This document shows, one piece after another, positions 54,401-62,184 of a stretch of 64,000 nucleotides of DNA (the first letter of the stretch is position 1; every line of letters begins with the position of its first letter). The stretch comes from Alkalimonas delamerensis (GTDB lineage Bacteria; Pseudomonadota; Gammaproteobacteria; Enterobacterales; Alteromonadaceae): NCBI RefSeq assembly GCF_030717955.1, contig NZ_JAUZVY010000004.1, positions 1 through 64,000 on the forward strand. The letters are read 5' to 3'. The notes under the pieces were generated by a model that worked only from the letters and a program-made list of their open reading frames with translations, did not search any database and was not told where the DNA came from. Position numbers and translations under genes: made by a program.

Positions 54401-54737
54401 CACTGCCAAGCCAGTCAAGACGGAAGCAATGGAGACGAAAGAGCCGGTAGCAGATGCTAAGAGCACTAAGCAAGAACCGCAAGCTGCTCAGCCGTCTGCA
54501 ACCCCTGCTGCCACCGAGCAAGCAGCTCCAGCAGCTGGCCGCGCCAATCGCTACCAGCAAATGGTGGTGTCCAGCATGGCCAAACCGGTGAAAGTGACGG
54601 ACGAGCCTGCGACTGAGCTGCCCTCGGCCATGCCTGCAGAGAACCGCCCGGCAGTGCAGAGCTCCGAGCGTCAGGCGGGCAGCCGCTTTGCCCGCCAGGT
54701 AGCATCGGCGCCGATGAGCAAGACCTCCACGGACTAA
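51435..54737 (+). CDS. rne: Ribonuclease E
   Basis: The essential endonuclease of mRNA decay and rRNA/tRNA processing. The product is 1100 residues. The N-terminal half (to about 520) holds the S1 domain (about 37-120), the catalytic Asp residues at about 302 (TAIDINSA) and 345 (VIDFIDM), and the zinc-link CPRC at 403-406. The C-terminal half is a disordered scaffold: Arg-rich stretches (RRNNRRRGG, QRKRARRSPRHLR), then long Ala/Lys/Glu/Gln repeats. It ends in GRANRYQQMVV and ASAPMSKTSTD, which resemble degradosome-contact motifs. The start MKRMLINATQ matches E. coli. Confidence 0.96.
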   Translation: MKRMLINATQEEEIRVALVDGQRLFDLDIESPGHEQKKANIYKGKITRVEPSLEAAFVDYGADRHGFLPLKEISREYFPSGYKFDGRPNIKEVVKEGQEVIIQIDKEERGQKGAALTTFVSLAGSYLVLMPNNPRAGGISRRIEGDERQDLKDALSQLTLPDGMGLIVRTAGVGKSFEELDYDLKSLLKHWSAISEAAANRPAPFLIHQESNVVFRAIRDYLRRDIGEILIDSQKIFDEARLYIQQFRPDFAHRVKLYTGDVPLFMHFQIENQIESAFHREVRLPSGGSIVIDSTEALTAIDINSARATKGSDIEETAFNTNLEAADEIARQLRLRDLGGLVVIDFIDMTPVRHQREVENRLKDAVKQDRARVQIGRISRFGLLEMSRQRLRPSLGESAGHLCPRCHGRGTIRSTESSALSILRLIEEESIKDNTSQIQAQVPISVATYLMNEKRDAVRRIEKRHGIDVFIIPNEHLETPHFEVIRVRIDEELDESSYQMVKTPDLSKDLYQPLTQETVSREKPALAAISIPDSAAPQAPAASPVATQAPAVVEAPGLLQQLGNWLKSLFAGSDSEQTAANTTKPAKAPQRDEQQRRSGQNNNRRRNNRRRGGQDGKARRDDAEQSKASGQQKPASRPDKAAEQNKKQDAKPGQKQPAKQEPKAATEKADDKPSQPRKVAERRQRRNLQKSVRLEKAAPAEAAAASAVADTAAAESAVADNAAAVTANDKAQNRKVEAPVAEQTATDTTKAAATPKDDNAAATVTEQADATAKAAPEPKAAATVSESAADASAQVAANAAAAPKDATLVEKSAEQSIDDSEQGSDDKSQSADNKEQSAEDKEQSDQRKRARRSPRHLRAAGQKRKKEQSPDGEEAQEQSSEQLDLLPAQDQAEDSAPATDSQLQEAVAAAAEVTEAETEQTEAEKKPRKRAPARKAKAKTKAGQDDSAQGDSAKAESTKAESPKDDAAATAPKSPAKSEQTESAAAAVTTAKPVKTEAMETKEPVADAKSTKQEPQAAQPSATPAATEQAAPAAGRANRYQQMVVSSMAKPVKVTDEPATELPSAMPAENRPAVQSSERQAGSRFARQVASAPMSKTSTD

Positions 54738-54806
54738 TGCAAACCAAGGCTCAGCCCTGCTGAGCCTCACCTGCGGGTCCCTCGGCAACTCCAGCCAACC
54801 AGAACA

Positions 54807-54840
54807 ACGTACACAGAAGCAATTTTGTGTACGTTTTTTT
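54807..54840 (+). terminator. Terminator of rne
   Basis: ACGTACACA-GAAGCAATT-TTGTGTACGT followed by a run of seven T. An earlier GC-rich hairpin (AGGCTCAG/CTGAGCCT at 54747-54767) lies between it and the stop codon. Confidence 0.88.
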
Positions 54841-54924
54841 GTGCCTCCCTCCGATTGTGCTTCCCTCCGAGGAAATCGAGCGCTCTGCCAGACGGCAAGA
54901 GCCTTTCAACGCCCCACAAAAAAT

Positions 54925-54951
54925 AAACCCCAGCAACAAAGGCTGGGGTTT
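54925..54951 (-). terminator. Terminator of the sodium-dependent transporter gene
   Basis: AAACCCCAGC-AACAAAG-GCTGGGGTTT, followed on the minus strand by TATTTTTTG, 32 bp past the transporter stop. Confidence 0.88.
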
Positions 54952-54982
54952 ATAAAGTCTAGCGGGTTGTTTGCTAACGAAA

Positions 54983-56392
54983 CTAAAAGAACTGCACGCC
55001 GAAGAAGCGCCCCAGCACATTCAGCAGGAAAATCACTGCCAGGATAGCTGGAATAAAGGTTCCCAGTGAGAAATCGATGTACTTCTGCATCAGGCTGCCT
55101 TCAAACCCCGGGTTGCCTTCGCGCATCTCAGCGTGCAGATTCACTTTCTGCCAACGGTAAATGACAAACAGACACAACAGCAGACCATTGAGTGGCAGGA
55201 TGCTGTAATAGAACACATCCATAATCACATCAAAGAACGACTTATCCGCCCCACCATAGCTCAGGAAGCTGGTTAGCCAGTCGACCCGGCCAAACGACAA
55301 GGCGGATAGCACCGACAGCGCCACCATCACAACCCCCAAAGTCACCAAAGAACGGCGGCGGGAAATACCCTTGGTATCCATCAGGCTGGCGACCGGCACT
55401 TCAATGATGGAAATCAATGAGGTCATGGCGGCAAAAAACACCAGCAAAAAGAAGAACGAAGCCACAAAGGAAGCACCAAAAAAGCCAATGTCCTGCTGCA
55501 AAGCCAGGAAGATTTTTGGCAACACCATAAAGATCATGCCAATGCTGGAATCAGTAAGCTGAGATGGGTCAATCGATGGATCCGACCAGAACACCGCTGG
55601 CAAAATCAGCAAACCGGCGCAACAGGCAACCAGTAAGGATAAGCCCGCCACCATTTTACCTGCGCCAACAATGTCGTTGTTTTTCTGGATGTAGGAACCG
55701 TAGGTAATCAAAATGCCCATCGCCAGCGACAGTGAGAAAAACGCTTGCGCCAGCGAGTCGGTCAGCACCTGCACATTGATCTTGCTAAAATCAGGGATTA
55801 AAAAGAACTGCACACCGAGCATGGCGTGATCAAGCGTCAGTACATAGCCGACCAACAACAACAGCATCACGAACAGCGCAGGCATTAAATACGTAGCAGC
55901 CCGCTCAATGCCTTGCTTGACCCCACTTTGCAAAATTAAGAAGGTCAGGCCAATCACCACCGCCATGTAGATGTAGAGCTCATTGCTGTTAATAAAGACC
56001 CCAAAGGCGCCGTCCTGCGCCAGGGTGTCGAGTTGCCCCATCACCGCTTTGGCCAGATAGCCAAAAATCCACACCGTGATCACCAGGTAAAAGACCCCAA
56101 TCATAAAGGGCGTGATCACCGCCAGCCAGCCCACCCCATTCCAAAGCGGAGTCTGACCAATTTTACTGTAGGCACCATGCGGGTTTTGCCGGGTGTGTCG
56201 CCCGAGGCTCATTTCAGCCAGCATGACCGGCAAACAGATAAAAAACACAAAAAAAGCATACATGATTAAAAAAGCGGCACCGCCATTTTGGCTGGCCATC
56301 ACCGGAAAGGCGACCAGATTGCCAATACCAACGGCAGAACCTGCTGCCGCCAGAATAAAGCCAATCTTAGAACTAAACAGCTCGCGTTTCAT
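54983..56392 (-). CDS. Sodium-dependent transporter, NSS (SNF) family
   Basis: A 469-residue inner-membrane symporter of the LeuT fold with about 11-12 helices. The first helix has the unwound Na+-binding stretch AAGSAVGIGNLVAFP, and helix 6-8 regions include FFSLSLAMGILITYGSY. The family imports amino acids or related amines with Na+; the substrate cannot be read from sequence. The gene is alone, convergent with rne and divergent from yciI. It fits the peptide- and amino-acid-using profile of the window. Confidence 0.9.
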   Translation of the reverse strand: MKRELFSSKIGFILAAAGSAVGIGNLVAFPVMASQNGGAAFLIMYAFFVFFICLPVMLAEMSLGRHTRQNPHGAYSKIGQTPLWNGVGWLAVITPFMIGVFYLVITVWIFGYLAKAVMGQLDTLAQDGAFGVFINSNELYIYMAVVIGLTFLILQSGVKQGIERAATYLMPALFVMLLLLVGYVLTLDHAMLGVQFFLIPDFSKINVQVLTDSLAQAFFSLSLAMGILITYGSYIQKNNDIVGAGKMVAGLSLLVACCAGLLILPAVFWSDPSIDPSQLTDSSIGMIFMVLPKIFLALQQDIGFFGASFVASFFFLLVFFAAMTSLISIIEVPVASLMDTKGISRRRSLVTLGVVMVALSVLSALSFGRVDWLTSFLSYGGADKSFFDVIMDVFYYSILPLNGLLLCLFVIYRWQKVNLHAEMREGNPGFEGSLMQKYIDFSLGTFIPAILAVIFLLNVLGRFFGVQFF

Positions 56393-56550
56393 TTTGGTTG
56401 GGACTCCCTGACAATTATTGTTAGAATTGTTTTTCGTTTTTTCAGCATGCTAACAGGGCGGACGCTGAAATCCTAGCTTTTCGGTCGCTGGATGCATGCA
56501 GCCACCGCATTCGCTGGATCCGATACGGTGCCCCTGCACAAGGATTACCC

Positions 56551-56850
56551 ATGTTTTATATGATTTACTCCGAAGATGTTGCCGATAGCTTAAGCAAACG
56601 GCTAGAGACCCGACCCGCTCACCTGGCCAGGTTGGAAGCGCTGAAAATGCAGGGACGCTTGCTGCTGGCCGGGCCCTTACCTGCCATCGACAGTCTGGAA
56701 CCGGGTACTGCCGGCTTTAGCGGCTCTTTGGTGGTGGCTGAGTTTGATTCTCTGGCCGATGCCCAAGCCTGGGCCGATGCCGATCCCTATCTGGCTGCCG
56801 GGGTTTACCGGCAATCGACTGTAAAGCCTTTTAAGAAAGTTTTACCTTAA
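56551..56850 (+). CDS. yciI: YciI-family protein
   Basis: A 99-residue ferredoxin-like-fold protein. The start MFYMIYSEDVADS, the LEALKMQGRLLLAGP stretch with its conserved His-Asp surroundings, and VAEFDSLADAQAWADADPY are standard YciI features. The family is related to muconolactone isomerase-like proteins; the role is unknown. CAAGGATT precedes the ATG. galE starts ten bases after the stop. In other gammaproteobacteria yciI also lies near yciO/trp genes. Confidence 0.9.
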   Translation: MFYMIYSEDVADSLSKRLETRPAHLARLEALKMQGRLLLAGPLPAIDSLEPGTAGFSGSLVVAEFDSLADAQAWADADPYLAAGVYRQSTVKPFKKVLP

Positions 56851-56859
56851 GGAAGCATC

Positions 56860-57885
56860 ATGTCCGCAATCTTACTGACCGGCGGTGCCGGCTACATTGG
56901 CAGTCACACTGCCCTGGCTCTGCTGCGTGCTGGCTTTGACGTCATCAGCATTGATAACTTCAGCAACAGCAGCGATGAAGCCCTGCAACGGGTGCAGCAA
57001 CTGGCGGGGCGCTCTTTACTCAGCCTGCAAATGGATATTCGTGACGAACAAGCCCTGCAAGGGCTTTTTGCCGAGCATGCCATTGCTGCCGTGGTGCATT
57101 TCGCCGGTTTAAAAGCCGTCGGTGAATCCACCGAGCAACCGCTGGCATACTACGACAACAATGTGGCCGGAACCATCACCTTGTGCCGGGTGATGCAGCA
57201 AGCCGGCGTGAAGCGACTGGTGTTTAGCTCATCGGCCACGGTGTACGGCGACGCCAAAACCGTGCCCATCCCGGAGACAGCCCCACGCTCGGCCACCAAC
57301 CCCTACGGCCAGAGCAAACTGATGATAGAACATATCCTGGAAGATCTGGCCGCCTCAGACCCGGCCTGGTCCATTGCTTTGCTGCGTTACTTTAACCCGG
57401 TCGGCGCCGATAAAAGCGGCCGCATCGGGGAGGATCCCAATGGCATTCCCAACAATCTGATGCCTTTTATCAGCCAGGTTGCTGTCGGGAAACGCGCTGA
57501 ACTCAGCGTCTTTGGCAATGACTACCCAACCCCAGATGGCACCGGCGTACGTGATTACATCCATGTGGTGGACCTGGCCGAGGGGCACCTGAAAGCGCTG
57601 GAATACGTGCAGCAGCACAGCGGTATCGATGCGTTCAATCTGGGCACAGGTACAGGCTACAGTGTGCTGGAGATGGTGCAGGCCTTTGCCAGGAAAAATG
57701 CCGTGCCAGTCCCCTACCGCATCGTTGACCGGCGGCCCGGCGATATCGCCAGCTGTTATGCCGACCCACACAAAGCCAGCACCCTGCTTGGCTGGCAGGC
57801 CCGTTTAACACTGGACGATATGGTGCAGGACAGTTGGCGCTGGCAGCAACAAAACCCTGATGGCTACCAGCGCGGTGACAGCTAA
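56860..57885 (+). CDS. galE: UDP-glucose 4-epimerase
   Basis: Interconverts UDP-glucose and UDP-galactose with bound NAD. The product is 341 residues. The cofactor loop is GGAGYIGSH (7-15), the catalytic Ser is in FSSSATVYG, and Tyr-Lys lie in NPYGQSKLM. LLRYFNPVGA and GVRDYIHVVDLAEGH are typical of GalE. GGAAGC precedes the ATG. It is convergent with rluB with only three bases between the stop codons and no visible terminator. Confidence 0.95.
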   Translation: MSAILLTGGAGYIGSHTALALLRAGFDVISIDNFSNSSDEALQRVQQLAGRSLLSLQMDIRDEQALQGLFAEHAIAAVVHFAGLKAVGESTEQPLAYYDNNVAGTITLCRVMQQAGVKRLVFSSSATVYGDAKTVPIPETAPRSATNPYGQSKLMIEHILEDLAASDPAWSIALLRYFNPVGADKSGRIGEDPNGIPNNLMPFISQVAVGKRAELSVFGNDYPTPDGTGVRDYIHVVDLAEGHLKALEYVQQHSGIDAFNLGTGTGYSVLEMVQAFARKNAVPVPYRIVDRRPGDIASCYADPHKASTLLGWQARLTLDDMVQDSWRWQQQNPDGYQRGDS

Positions 57886-57888
57886 AAA

Positions 57889-58848
57889 CTAGCGTCCCTG
57901 CCGACTGGGGCGCTTATTGTTGGCGGGCCTGGCAGCCGGACGCTTTTTCGCTGACTCCGAAGCAGGCTTGGGCTTGGGCTTGGCTTTGACAGCCGTGCTT
58001 TTGGCCGGTGTTTTTTCGGCAATCTGGTGTTTACGCACCGCCCGGCGAATACCGGCAATGCGGCGACGTCGTTCGCTTCGGTCTTCGGCTTTTAGCAGGC
58101 TTTGGGTTTCAGCGGGCAGCTTCACCAACTCGCGCAGGTAATTGACCTCGTCCAGCGTGCATTCGGCATAGCCGCCGGCTGGGATGTGCTTTGGCAGGTG
58201 AAGGTCGCCATAGCGCACCCGGATCAAGCGGTTGACCACGGTGCCCTGCGATTCCCACATCCGACGCACTTCACGGTTGCGCCCTTCGGTCAGCATCACA
58301 TGAAACCAGCGGTTTAACCCCTCGCCTGGCAGTACTTTGATTTTCTTAAAGTGCGCTTTGCCATCTTCCAGCATCACCCCGGTCCGCAGTTTCTGAATGG
58401 TGGCATCGGTGACTTCGCCAAAAACCCGCACTGCGTATTCACGCTCCACTTCAAACTTAGGGTGCATCAGGCGATTGGCCAGTTCACCATCGGTGGTAAA
58501 CAACAGCAAGCCCGAGGTATTGATATCCAGCCGGCCAATGGCAATCCAGCGGCTGCCCTGCAATTTGGGCAAGCGATCAAACACCGTGGCGCGCCCTTCC
58601 GGATCATGACGCGAACAAATCTCACCTTCCGGTTTGTGGTAAGCCAGCACCCGGCAGACTTGGGCATCTTCACTGATGGTTTTCACCACATGGCCGTCTA
58701 CCCGGATCACTTGCTGGGTTTCAACCCTGTCGCCAAGGTAAGCCACCTTGCCATCAACAGAGACTCGGCCGCTGCTGATCAGAGTTTCCATTTCACGACG
58801 CGAGCCAACCCCGGCCCGCGCCAATACTTTCTGTAACTTTTCACTCAT
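57889..58848 (-). CDS. rluB: 23S rRNA pseudouridine synthase RluB
   Basis: Makes pseudouridine 2605 of 23S rRNA in E. coli. The product is 319 residues from the ATG at 58848, which overlaps the scpB stop (ATGA); the longer frame only shadows scpB. The S4 domain (1-60) begins EKLQKVLARAGVGSRREME, and the catalytic Asp is in GRLDINTSGLLL. The C-terminal tail from about 255 is Lys/Arg/Pro/Ala-rich and disordered (KPKPKPASESAKKRPAARPA), as in many RluB proteins. It is the last gene of the scp operon. Confidence 0.93.
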   Translation of the reverse strand: MSEKLQKVLARAGVGSRREMETLISSGRVSVDGKVAYLGDRVETQQVIRVDGHVVKTISEDAQVCRVLAYHKPEGEICSRHDPEGRATVFDRLPKLQGSRWIAIGRLDINTSGLLLFTTDGELANRLMHPKFEVEREYAVRVFGEVTDATIQKLRTGVMLEDGKAHFKKIKVLPGEGLNRWFHVMLTEGRNREVRRMWESQGTVVNRLIRVRYGDLHLPKHIPAGGYAECTLDEVNYLRELVKLPAETQSLLKAEDRSERRRRIAGIRRAVRKHQIAEKTPAKSTAVKAKPKPKPASESAKKRPAARPANNKRPSRQGR

Positions 58849-59435
58849 GCATTGCTCTCCTGTCGTCCCGACGGTAATTCCCCGGCATCGGTGATGCCAA
58901 GTTGCTGAAAGGCCATCAGCTCTGGTAGCTGTTCCAACCTCTGTAAACCAAAATAATCCAAAAACTGTGCTGTGGTGGCATACAAGCCAGGTCGCCCCGG
59001 TACTTCTTTGTGCCCCACCACTTTGACCCAACCTCTGTCCTGCAGGGTCCGCATGATCTGCGAACTGACACTGACCCCACGGATATCTTCAATCTCTCCC
59101 CGGGTGATCGGCTGACGGTAGGCGATCAGCGCCAGGGTCTCCAACACAGCCCGCGAATAGCGTGGCGAACGCTCCGGCCAAAGCTTGGCCAAAAACTCGC
59201 TGAGCTCAGGCCGGCTTTGAAAATGATAGCCAGAAGCCGTTAACTGCAATTGTACACCACGGCCGGCATAATCTTGCTCAATTTGCGCCAAAATCCGCTG
59301 CACTTTCTTTTTACTCAGGGCAAAGTCTTCCAGCACGGAGTTTTGCAGCTGCTCCAACGACAAGGGCTGCTCGGCGGTAAAAAGCGCCGCTTCCACCAGT
59401 TGCAGCAACTGCAGCTCAGAAATCACCCGTTTCAT
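58845..59435 (-). CDS. scpB: Segregation and condensation protein B
   Basis: The winged-helix partner of the kleisin ScpA in the Smc-ScpAB condensin. The product is 196 residues. The stretches LVEAALFTAEQPLSLEQLQ, LAIAYRQPITRGEIEDIRGV-like (LIAYRQPITRGEIEDIRGV) and GRPGLYATTAQFLDYFGL are hallmarks. The start overlaps the scpA stop by four bases. Its presence implies an Smc-type condensin, or at least retained ScpAB, in this organism. Confidence 0.94.
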   Translation of the reverse strand: MKRVISELQLLQLVEAALFTAEQPLSLEQLQNSVLEDFALSKKKVQRILAQIEQDYAGRGVQLQLTASGYHFQSRPELSEFLAKLWPERSPRYSRAVLETLALIAYRQPITRGEIEDIRGVSVSSQIMRTLQDRGWVKVVGHKEVPGRPGLYATTAQFLDYFGLQRLEQLPELMAFQQLGITDAGELPSGRQESNA

Positions 59436-60259
59436 GCTTCAGCTCCGGTTGCCACTTTTAAATGAATGGGGCCAAACAAGGCCACTTGCGTTAGGGTAAT
59501 CAATTTTTCTTTGCTCAACTCCAAAATCGCCAGAAAACTGACCACCACGCCATCCCGCCCTTCGGCCAGCTCAAAGCAAGCTTCAAACGGCAGGTAATCG
59601 TGCTGTTGCAGCAAGGTCAGGATCCGGCTCATCCGCTCGCGGGTCGACATCTGTTCCCGCTGAATATGATGGTGCTGAAAGTCTTTCGCCCGCTTCATAA
59701 TGTCTTTTAATGCCAACAGCAAATCCTCAACCGCCACGTCAGGCAGGATCACCAGGGGCTGAAAATTGTCTGCCAGGCGGGCCTGGCCGGCAAAGTAGTC
59801 ACGCTCCTGCCGCGGTAGGGTATCAAGATCGGTCGCGGCTTGTTTAAAGACCTCGTACTCTTGCAAGCGGCGAATCAGTTCGGCCCGGGGATCTTGCTCG
59901 TCGTCCTCGCTGTGCTGATGCTTTGGCAGCAGCAAGCGGGACTTGATCTCCGCCAGCATGGCTGCCATCACCAGGTATTCAGCAGCCAGCTCAAAGTTCA
60001 GCTCCTGCATCAGATCAATGTATTCCATGTACTGCTGGGTGATTTCCAGTACCGGCAGCTGCACAATGTCGAATTTGTGTTTGCGGATCAGATAAAGCAG
60101 AAAGTCCAGCGGGCCCTCGAAGGTATCGAGCAGCACCTCCAGCGCATCCGGCGGGATGTAGAGGTCTTCCGGCCGCTCCAGCACCGCCTCGCCACGAATA
60201 AAAGCCAGTGGCAACGGCTGCTGAACCGTTAATGGCGTCAGATCGCTCGGCTCATCCAT
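59432..60259 (-). CDS. scpA: Segregation and condensation protein A
   Basis: The kleisin of the Smc-ScpAB complex. The product is 275 residues. The N-terminal Smc-binding part has LLDTFEGPLDFLLYLIRKHKF and LAAEYLVMAAMLAEIKSRLLLP. The linker is acidic (SEDDEQDPRAEL) and the C-terminal winged helix is FLAILELSKEKLITLTQ. It starts nine bases after yciO and overlaps scpB by four, so the genes are one operon. Confidence 0.94.
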   Translation of the reverse strand: MDEPSDLTPLTVQQPLPLAFIRGEAVLERPEDLYIPPDALEVLLDTFEGPLDFLLYLIRKHKFDIVQLPVLEITQQYMEYIDLMQELNFELAAEYLVMAAMLAEIKSRLLLPKHQHSEDDEQDPRAELIRRLQEYEVFKQAATDLDTLPRQERDYFAGQARLADNFQPLVILPDVAVEDLLLALKDIMKRAKDFQHHHIQREQMSTRERMSRILTLLQQHDYLPFEACFELAEGRDGVVVSFLAILELSKEKLITLTQVALFGPIHLKVATGAEA

Positions 60260-60268
60260 CAGCAGACA

Positions 60269-60889
60269 TCAACGAAAAGGCTGCACGTCGCCCAGGCCTT
60301 CCCGCACGATGACCGGCTCACCATCGGACAAGTCAACTACGGTAGTCGGCGCCTCGGCAATGATGCCGCCGTGCAGGATCAGGTCCACTTGCTTTTCCAG
60401 CTGAGACCGCATTTCCTCCGGATCCGACTCGGCAAACTCCTGGCCAGGCAGCAACAAACTGGTCGACATTAACGGCTCGCCAAGCTCTTCAAGCAACGCC
60501 AGGGCAATGCGGTTCTGCGGAATACGCAGGCCAATGGTTTTCTTTTTGTCATTGAGAAAACGCCGCGGTACTTCCTTGGTGCCTTTTAGAATAAACGTAT
60601 AGGCCCCGGGAGTGTTGTTTTTAATCAAGCGAAAGGCGGTGTTGTCGACTTTGGCAAACAAAGACAATTCGGATAAGTCACGGCACATCAGGGTAAAGTG
60701 GTGATCGCCATCAATCTGCCGAATACGCAGGATGCGATCATGGGCCGCTTTATCGCCCAAATGACAGGCCAGGGCATAGCCACTGTCGGTTGGATACACC
60801 ACCACGCCACCGCGCTGAATGATTTGCACGGCTTGCTTAAGCAAGCGTTGCTGTGGATTATCGGGGTGAAGATGGAAAAACTGACTCAT
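60269..60889 (-). CDS. yciO: YciO-type protein, Sua5/YciO/YrdC family
   Basis: A 206-residue protein with the family fold: VVVYPTDSGYALACHLGDKAA at the nucleotide site, KNNTPGAYTFILKGTKEVPRR and IGLRIPQN. Sua5/YrdC make threonylcarbamoyl-AMP; YciO is a paralogue with weak or different activity. Position before scpA and the sequence style favour YciO. A perfect 24-bp inverted repeat begins 19 bp upstream of its ATG. Confidence 0.9.
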   Translation of the reverse strand: MSQFFHLHPDNPQQRLLKQAVQIIQRGGVVVYPTDSGYALACHLGDKAAHDRILRIRQIDGDHHFTLMCRDLSELSLFAKVDNTAFRLIKNNTPGAYTFILKGTKEVPRRFLNDKKKTIGLRIPQNRIALALLEELGEPLMSTSLLLPGQEFAESDPEEMRSQLEKQVDLILHGGIIAEAPTTVVDLSDGEPVIVREGLGDVQPFR

Positions 60890-60908
60890 GGGATTCTTCT
60901 TATGGTTA

Positions 60909-60964
60909 TATACCTAAGTAACTTCAAGATGCGAGTTTCAGCATCTTGAAGTTACTTAGGTATA
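60909..60964. repeat. 56-bp palindromic repeat with the same ends as the MITE-like element
   Basis: TATACCTAAGTAACTTCAAG (the first 20 of a 24-bp arm, 60909-60932) is followed by an 8-nt loop GAGTTTCA and the exact complement at 60941-60964. The arm and loop start match the left end of the 61893-62158 element (one base different within 32). It lies between rnm and yciO, inside the operon, and may also work as a hairpin in the message. Confidence 0.85.
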
Positions 60965-60998
60965 GCTGCTTATTAGGCTGTGCTCGCTAAGCCTCGGC

Positions 60999-61868
60999 TC
61001 ATTCCGACGAAAGCGGCAAAGCCTGTTGGCCGGCAAGAGACCAGTTGGCCCAGACCGGCGTCATGGCATCGGTTAAATATAGATTTTTTCCCAGCTCATT
61101 CCAAGGCGTTGGCTGATGAAAATCTGAGCCGACCGAGGCCAACAAGCCATACTGCTGGCATAGAGCCCAAAGCTCTGCCCGCTGCTGCGGTGTCTGCTGA
61201 GGGGACACCACTTCCATCGCATCGCCACCGGCGCTGGCGAAATCCACCACCAAACGACGCAGCCACTTGCCCGAAAGCTGGTATTTCAGTGGGTGCGCCA
61301 GCACGGCCTGGCCACCTGCCTGCTGGATCCAGACCACGGCTTCCGCCAGCTCGACCCAGTTGGGCGCGACATAACAGGACTTGCCTCGCCCCAGATACTT
61401 ATCAAAAGCTTTGCCCATGGTATCCACCACGCCTTGCTGCACCAGATAACGAGCAACATGAGCCCTGGTTAGGGCAGCGCCATCGGCCATGGCTTCGAGT
61501 TCTGGAAAAACATCGGGCAACTTACAGCGCCGGCTTAACCGCTCGGCAATGGCCTGAACCCGCTCGGTGCGTTTATGCAGTTGCTGCTGCAAACGTTGCT
61601 GCAACACCGGGCAATCGGCATCGATGTTCAACCCCACCAGGTGGATTTCAAAACTGTGCCAACGGCTGGAGATTTCTACACCTGGGATCAGCTGCAGGCC
61701 TTTGCCATGAGCTGCCAGATAGTCCCGCGCTTCCGGGATCGCCGCCACCGTATCGTGATCGGTAATGGCCAGCACATCCACCCCGCGCAACTCGGCGCGC
61801 TGCAGCAGCTCGACCGGCGTTAATAAGCCGTCGGAATGGCGGGTATGGCTGTGCAAATCGATTTTCAT
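60999..61868 (-). CDS. rnm: PHP-domain RNase AM / 3',5'-nucleoside bisphosphate phosphatase
   Basis: A 289-residue metal-dependent phosphoesterase. The PHP motifs are IDLHSHTRHSDG (His6, His8, Asp13), AITDHDTV, LAHPLKY and GSDFHQP near the C-terminus. The E. coli homologue (YciV/TrpH) matures 5' ends of rRNA and degrades 3',5'-bisphosphates. In E. coli it is also divergent from trpL-trpE, but here an element and an extra gene lie between. Only 24 bp separate its ATG from the element at 61893, so its promoter is probably inside the element or further upstream. Confidence 0.92.
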   Translation of the reverse strand: MKIDLHSHTRHSDGLLTPVELLQRAELRGVDVLAITDHDTVAAIPEARDYLAAHGKGLQLIPGVEISSRWHSFEIHLVGLNIDADCPVLQQRLQQQLHKRTERVQAIAERLSRRCKLPDVFPELEAMADGAALTRAHVARYLVQQGVVDTMGKAFDKYLGRGKSCYVAPNWVELAEAVVWIQQAGGQAVLAHPLKYQLSGKWLRRLVVDFASAGGDAMEVVSPQQTPQQRAELWALCQQYGLLASVGSDFHQPTPWNELGKNLYLTDAMTPVWANWSLAGQQALPLSSE

Positions 61869-61892
61869 GCGAACTCCTGCTTGAGTTCACAT

Positions 61893-62158
61893 TATACCTA
61901 AGTAACCTCAAGATGCGAGTTTCAGAGTCGCTGGGCGCTTTCAATGCAAGGCACCCTGGCGACGCAATGTCGACCACCTTGCTCGCCAGGGTAACACCGC
62001 AGTGGAAGCGCCCAGCGGCTCCCGTAGGGCGGGGCTAAAAGCACTGTATCCCGCGTTCGCTGTTCTTGCTTTGGAACCACCAAAGCTTCCAACAGCCGCC
62101 TTGCCTAAAGTGCTTTTATCTCCCGCTGAATTCTGTATCTTGAGGTTACTTAGGTATA
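61893..62158. mobile_element. 266-bp MITE-like element with 22-bp perfect terminal inverted repeats
   Basis: The left end TATACCTAAGTAACCTCAAG continues AT; the right end (62137-62158) is its exact complement. The outermost TA on each side could be a TA target duplication. The inside is also palindromic: CGCTGGGCGCTT near 61929 pairs with AAGCGCCCAGCG near 62004, CACCCTGGCGA with TCGCCAGGGT, and TAAAAGCACT with AGTGCTTTTA. No credible ORF is present. The same ends occur in the 60909-60964 palindrome. It is non-autonomous; no matching transposase is in the window. Confidence 0.8.
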
Positions 62159-62184
62159 CCGCACACTTTGGCGGCAATAACGAT

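Noticed and set aside
61893..62158. Integron attC site or small RNA gene
   Set aside because: The ends are long perfect inverted repeats shared with a second element, without the attC core boxes; a transposon-derived element explains it better.
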